Source: Lentibacter sp.
GTDB taxonomy: Bacteria; Pseudomonadota; Alphaproteobacteria; Rhodobacterales; Rhodobacteraceae
DNA: 64,000 nt
Assembly: GCA_016744435.1 (NCBI GenBank)
Contig: JADGEJ010000004.1
Coordinates: 1-64,000, forward strand
Direction: 5' to 3'
A program made the position numbers and the translations under genes. This document shows positions 61,817 through 64,000 of the stretch, one piece after another. The notes beneath the pieces were generated by a model that made no database searches, was not told where the DNA came from, and saw only the letters and a list, made by a program, of their open reading frames with translations. Numbering within the stretch: the stretch's first letter is position 1; the number at the start of each line of letters is the position of its first letter.

Positions 61817-61957
61817 TTAGCCGCTGAGCTGCCGCTCGCGCCAGACAATAAACAAGCCGCCAAAAGCGATCAGGATCGCGCCGGGGAAGAGATCAGACCA
61901 AGGCGCTTCGCCAAACGCGAGCCAGCCAAGCACACGGGCCGTGCTTTGCTCGCTCAT
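61817..61957 (-). pseudogene. DMT/EamA transporter remnant (C-terminal 46 codons)
   Basis: Translating this stretch on the minus strand gives VLGWLAFGEAPWSDLFPGAI and then LIAFGGLFIVWRERQLSG, ending in TAA. This is the last helix pair of an EamA (drug/metabolite) transporter, with the conserved GxxxFGE and GG-x-IVWRER end. The rest of the gene (about 240 residues) is gone; a TAG lies two codons before the only ATG. It is too short to function and is best read as a deletion remnant beside the SDR gene. Confidence 0.75.
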
Positions 61958-62059
61958 CCCCTAGCCGATAGCGGCAATCTGCCCCGCGCGCCAGTTTTGC
62001 ATTCGCATTCCGCGCAAAAGCCCTTACATGGGTGCAAAGCCAAACTGATGGAGGCCCCG

Positions 62060-62263
62060 ATGGCCGACGATCCGCTCTTTGTTCTCATTATGCTATCCTG
62101 CGCCGCGGTCCTGATCATCCTGCTGATCGGGGTGGGCGGCTTTGCCAAGGGCGGTGACTTTAACCGCAAGCACGCCAACAAAGTCATGCGTTGGCGCATT
62201 GGCGCGCAGTTTATTGCCGTGTGCCTGATTGTTCTGTTCACTTGGCTGCGCTCAAAAGGCTGA
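62060..62263 (+). CDS. HIG1-domain twin-transmembrane protein
   Basis: A 67-residue protein with two membrane helices (about 6-28 and 45-62) joined by a basic loop KGGDFNRKHANKVMRWRI. The KHANKVMRWRIGAQF core is the HIG1 signature; eukaryotic HIG1 proteins assist respiratory complexes III and IV. ATG 62060 is chosen because gatggagg precedes it and the helix follows. It stands upstream of the adenosyltransferase and etf genes, as in relatives. Confidence 0.85.
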   Translation: MADDPLFVLIMLSCAAVLIILLIGVGGFAKGGDFNRKHANKVMRWRIGAQFIAVCLIVLFTWLRSKG

Positions 62264-62281
62264 ACCTGAAAGGCTAGCGAC

Positions 62282-62854
62282 ATGGTTGTTCTCAACAAGA
62301 TCTACACCCGCACCGGCGACAAAGGCGAAACAGCGCTTGGCAACGGTACGCGCGTGGCCAAGCACTCGGCCCGTGTTACGGCCTATGGCACCTCTGACGA
62401 GCTGAACGCCTTTATCGGCGTGGCACGCCTTGCCGCCTCTGGCGAAACAGACACCGCCCTTTCACGCATTCAAAATGACCTCTTTGATCTGGGGGCCGAC
62501 ATGTGCACTCCCGACCCTGCGAAAGATGCCGAAGCCGAGTATCCACCGCTGCGCATCGTGATGGAACAAACCCTGCGACTCGAAACCGAGATCGACACGA
62601 TGAACGCAGCGCTTACGCCTCTGCGAAGCTTCATTCTCCCCGGCGGTTCGGCGCTGTCGGCGCATCTGCACGTCTGCCGCACCGTCGCCCGCCGCGCCGA
62701 GCGCTTGGCAACCGAACTTGCCGAAACAGAAGACGTTAACATGCGGGCGATCAAATACCTCAACCGCCTGAGTGACTGGTTCTTCGTCGCTGCGCGCATG
62801 GCTAATGAAAGCGGCACAACCGATGTGCTCTGGGTGCCGGGTGCAAGCCGCTAA
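62282..62854 (+). CDS. Cob(I)alamin adenosyltransferase, PduO type
   Basis: A 190-residue enzyme that transfers adenosyl from ATP to cobalamin to make coenzyme B12. It has the ATP-binding start KIYTRTGDKGETALGNG, RVTAYGTSDELNAFIG, the mid-protein LRSFILPGGSALSAHLHVCR (last part RLATELAE) and YLNRLSDWFFVAAR. It starts 18 nt after the HIG1 gene and is probably in one transcript with it. Usual length for the PduO type. Confidence 0.92.
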   Translation: MVVLNKIYTRTGDKGETALGNGTRVAKHSARVTAYGTSDELNAFIGVARLAASGETDTALSRIQNDLFDLGADMCTPDPAKDAEAEYPPLRIVMEQTLRLETEIDTMNAALTPLRSFILPGGSALSAHLHVCRTVARRAERLATELAETEDVNMRAIKYLNRLSDWFFVAARMANESGTTDVLWVPGASR

Positions 62855-63053
62855 ACCCGCGGAGCGCAGTTTTTTTACGGCTGCGCAACATTCTTGCAAG
62901 TTTCAACACCCAAAAAACACTTAACGCGGCGTCCCTGAGGCAGAACGTGACGAATTTGCTCTGTTATAGAGCTTTCCGAGGCGTTATCAAACTCCGTGTA
63001 ATCAAAGGAGTCGCCAGCGTGCGGCCAAATGAAACTCAAAGGAGTGAACGCCC

Positions 63054-63812
63054 ATGAAGGTGCTTGTGCCTGTCAAACGCGTGATCGACTACAACGTAAA
63101 AGTTCGCGTTAAAGCGGACGGATCCGGTGTCGATCTTGCCAATGTGAAAATGTCGATGAACCCATTCGACGAAATTGCCGTTGAAGAGGCGATCCGCCTT
63201 AAAGAAGCTGGCAAAGCCGACGAAGTTGTGGCCGTTTCTATCGGCGTGAAGCAAGCGCAGGAAACTCTGCGCACGGCTCTCGCGATGGGCGCTGACCGCG
63301 CTATCCTCGTGATTGCGACTGACGATGTCCACCAAGACATCGAGCCGCTCGCTGTAGCCAAAATCCTTTCCAAAGTCGTTGAGGAAGAAGCCCCAGGCAT
63401 CGTTCTCGCCGGTAAACAGGCGATCGACAACGACATGAACGCGACAGGCCAGATGCTGTCAGCCCTTCTCGGCTGGTCACAAGGCACGTTCGCCTCTGAG
63501 CTTGACATCGACGGCGACAAAGCCGTTGTGACGCGCGAAGTTGACGGCGGTTTGCAAACCATCAACGTGAACATGCCTGCCATCATCACTGTTGATCTGC
63601 GCCTCAACGAGCCGCGCTATGCGAGCCTGCCAAACATCATGAAGGCCAAGAAAAAGCCGCTTGATGAGAAAACAGCAGCCGACTACGGCGTTGACGTAAC
63701 GCCACGCCTCGAAGTTGTGTCTACAACCGAGCCAGCCTCGCGCAAAGCAGGCGAAATCGTCGGTTCTGTTGATGAGCTGATCGCGAAACTTAAAGAAGCG
63801 GGGGCTGTGTAA
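63054..63812 (+). CDS. etfB: Electron transfer flavoprotein, beta subunit
   Basis: A 252-residue subunit of the ETF that carries electrons from acyl-CoA dehydrogenases to ETF-ubiquinone oxidoreductase. [40 protein letters not shown] and the AMP-binding [19 protein letters not shown] with [20 protein letters not shown] are textbook ETF-beta segments. SD aaaggag precedes ATG 63054. Its stop shares a base with the ATG of etfA. Confidence 0.97.
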   Translation: MKVLVPVKRVIDYNVKVRVKADGSGVDLANVKMSMNPFDEIAVEEAIRLKEAGKADEVVAVSIGVKQAQETLRTALAMGADRAILVIATDDVHQDIEPLAVAKILSKVVEEEAPGIVLAGKQAIDNDMNATGQMLSALLGWSQGTFASELDIDGDKAVVTREVDGGLQTINVNMPAIITVDLRLNEPRYASLPNIMKAKKKPLDEKTAADYGVDVTPRLEVVSTTEPASRKAGEIVGSVDELIAKLKEAGAV

Positions 63813-64000
63813 TGTCTGTTCTACTCCTAGCCGAAGTCAACAATGGCGAACTCGCCATGGACGCAACTGCAAAGGCCGTAACAGCCGCCAAGTCTCTTGG
63901 TGATGTGACAGTTCTCTGCGCCGGTGCATCAGCATCTGCCGCAGGCGACGCCGCTGCAAAAATCGACGGTGTGGCCAAAGTGCTCGTCGCCGAAGACGCG
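63812..64000 (+). CDS. etfA: Electron transfer flavoprotein, alpha subunit (partial, 5' end)
   Basis: The first 63 codons of ETF-alpha: [19 protein letters not shown] followed by an Ala/Gly-rich N-domain and AKVLVAEDA at the window edge. The overlap TAATG with etfB shows translational coupling, as is usual. The FAD-binding C-terminal domain lies outside the window. Confidence 0.93.
   Translation, partial: MSVLLLAEVNNGELAMDATAKAVTAAKSLGDVTVLCAGASASAAGDAAAKIDGVAKVLVAEDA

Overview
The window is chromosomal DNA of a GC-rich alphaproteobacterium, most probably a marine Roseobacter-group member of the Rhodobacterales. This rests on gene order: ftsE-ftsX-plsC beside a zinc-ribbon gene, a TIGR02302-family gene next to lysA-(small lipoprotein)-argH with divergent tlpA, nrdR-ribD, ribBA-like-ribH-nusB, rpoD-dnaG, and a HIG1-domain gene followed by cobalamin adenosyltransferase and etfB-etfA. 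It also rests on short dispersed repeats of a kind I associate with this group. No rRNA, tRNA, CRISPR array or prophage was seen. Everything here is read by eye from the sequence; no database search was possible.

Layout. 1-340: 3' end of an IS5-type transposase, a terminator hairpin and one dispersed repeat. 0.3-8.2 kb: hydrolase, AsmA-like protein, rimO with an AT-richer abortive-infection-type gene 3 nt behind it, a YigZ-like protein and an M48 lipoprotein, and a class II histone-deacetylase-like amidohydrolase. 8.3-12.3 kb: the ftsEX/plsC/FMN-protein operon and a divergent zinc-ribbon membrane protein. 12.4-18.6 kb: TIGR02302 protein, lysA, a small lipoprotein, argH and divergent tlpA. 18.7-22.7 kb: DsrE-like protein, sterol-desaturase-like hydroxylase, MltB-type lytic transglycosylase and tag. 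22.8-28.8 kb: EAL phosphodiesterase, the polyhydroxybutyrate genes phbA and phbB, a decayed LysR regulator, a tRNA methyltransferase and a polyprenyl diphosphate synthase. 29-42.5 kb: riboflavin genes (nusB, ribH, ribB-like, ribE on the minus strand; nrdR-ribD on the plus strand) split by a small capsule-export block (kpsS-like, wza/kpsD-like, kpsC-like). 43-51.5 kb: rpoD, dnaG, site-2-protease-like protein, sirtuin cobB, a TetR/DUF1772 divergent pair, two copper-type periplasmic proteins and rpmB. 51.6-60.2 kb: a pair of ABC half-exporters, an M48 protease/DUF898 membrane pair and parC. 60.4-64 kb: SH3 protein, SDR, a decayed DMT transporter, HIG1, adenosyltransferase, etfB and the start of etfA.

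Most genes are housekeeping. The least explained signal lies between genes. Three homologous elements of about 120 bp (5460-5578, 21986-22109, 28844-28967), built of TTAAC blocks and TATGCA/TGCATA repeats, each sit between two convergent genes. By hand they share 35/38 and 46/63 ungapped positions. A second, separate repeat family (188-240, 8216-8261, 20612-20690) combines an AAATATCC block with GC hairpins. A third is a short palindrome that overlaps the stop codons of two unrelated genes. Other points of interest are a ribBA-like gene whose cyclohydrolase half lacks its zinc cysteines, gene remnants of a LysR regulator and a DMT transporter, and the defence-type gene coupled to rimO.
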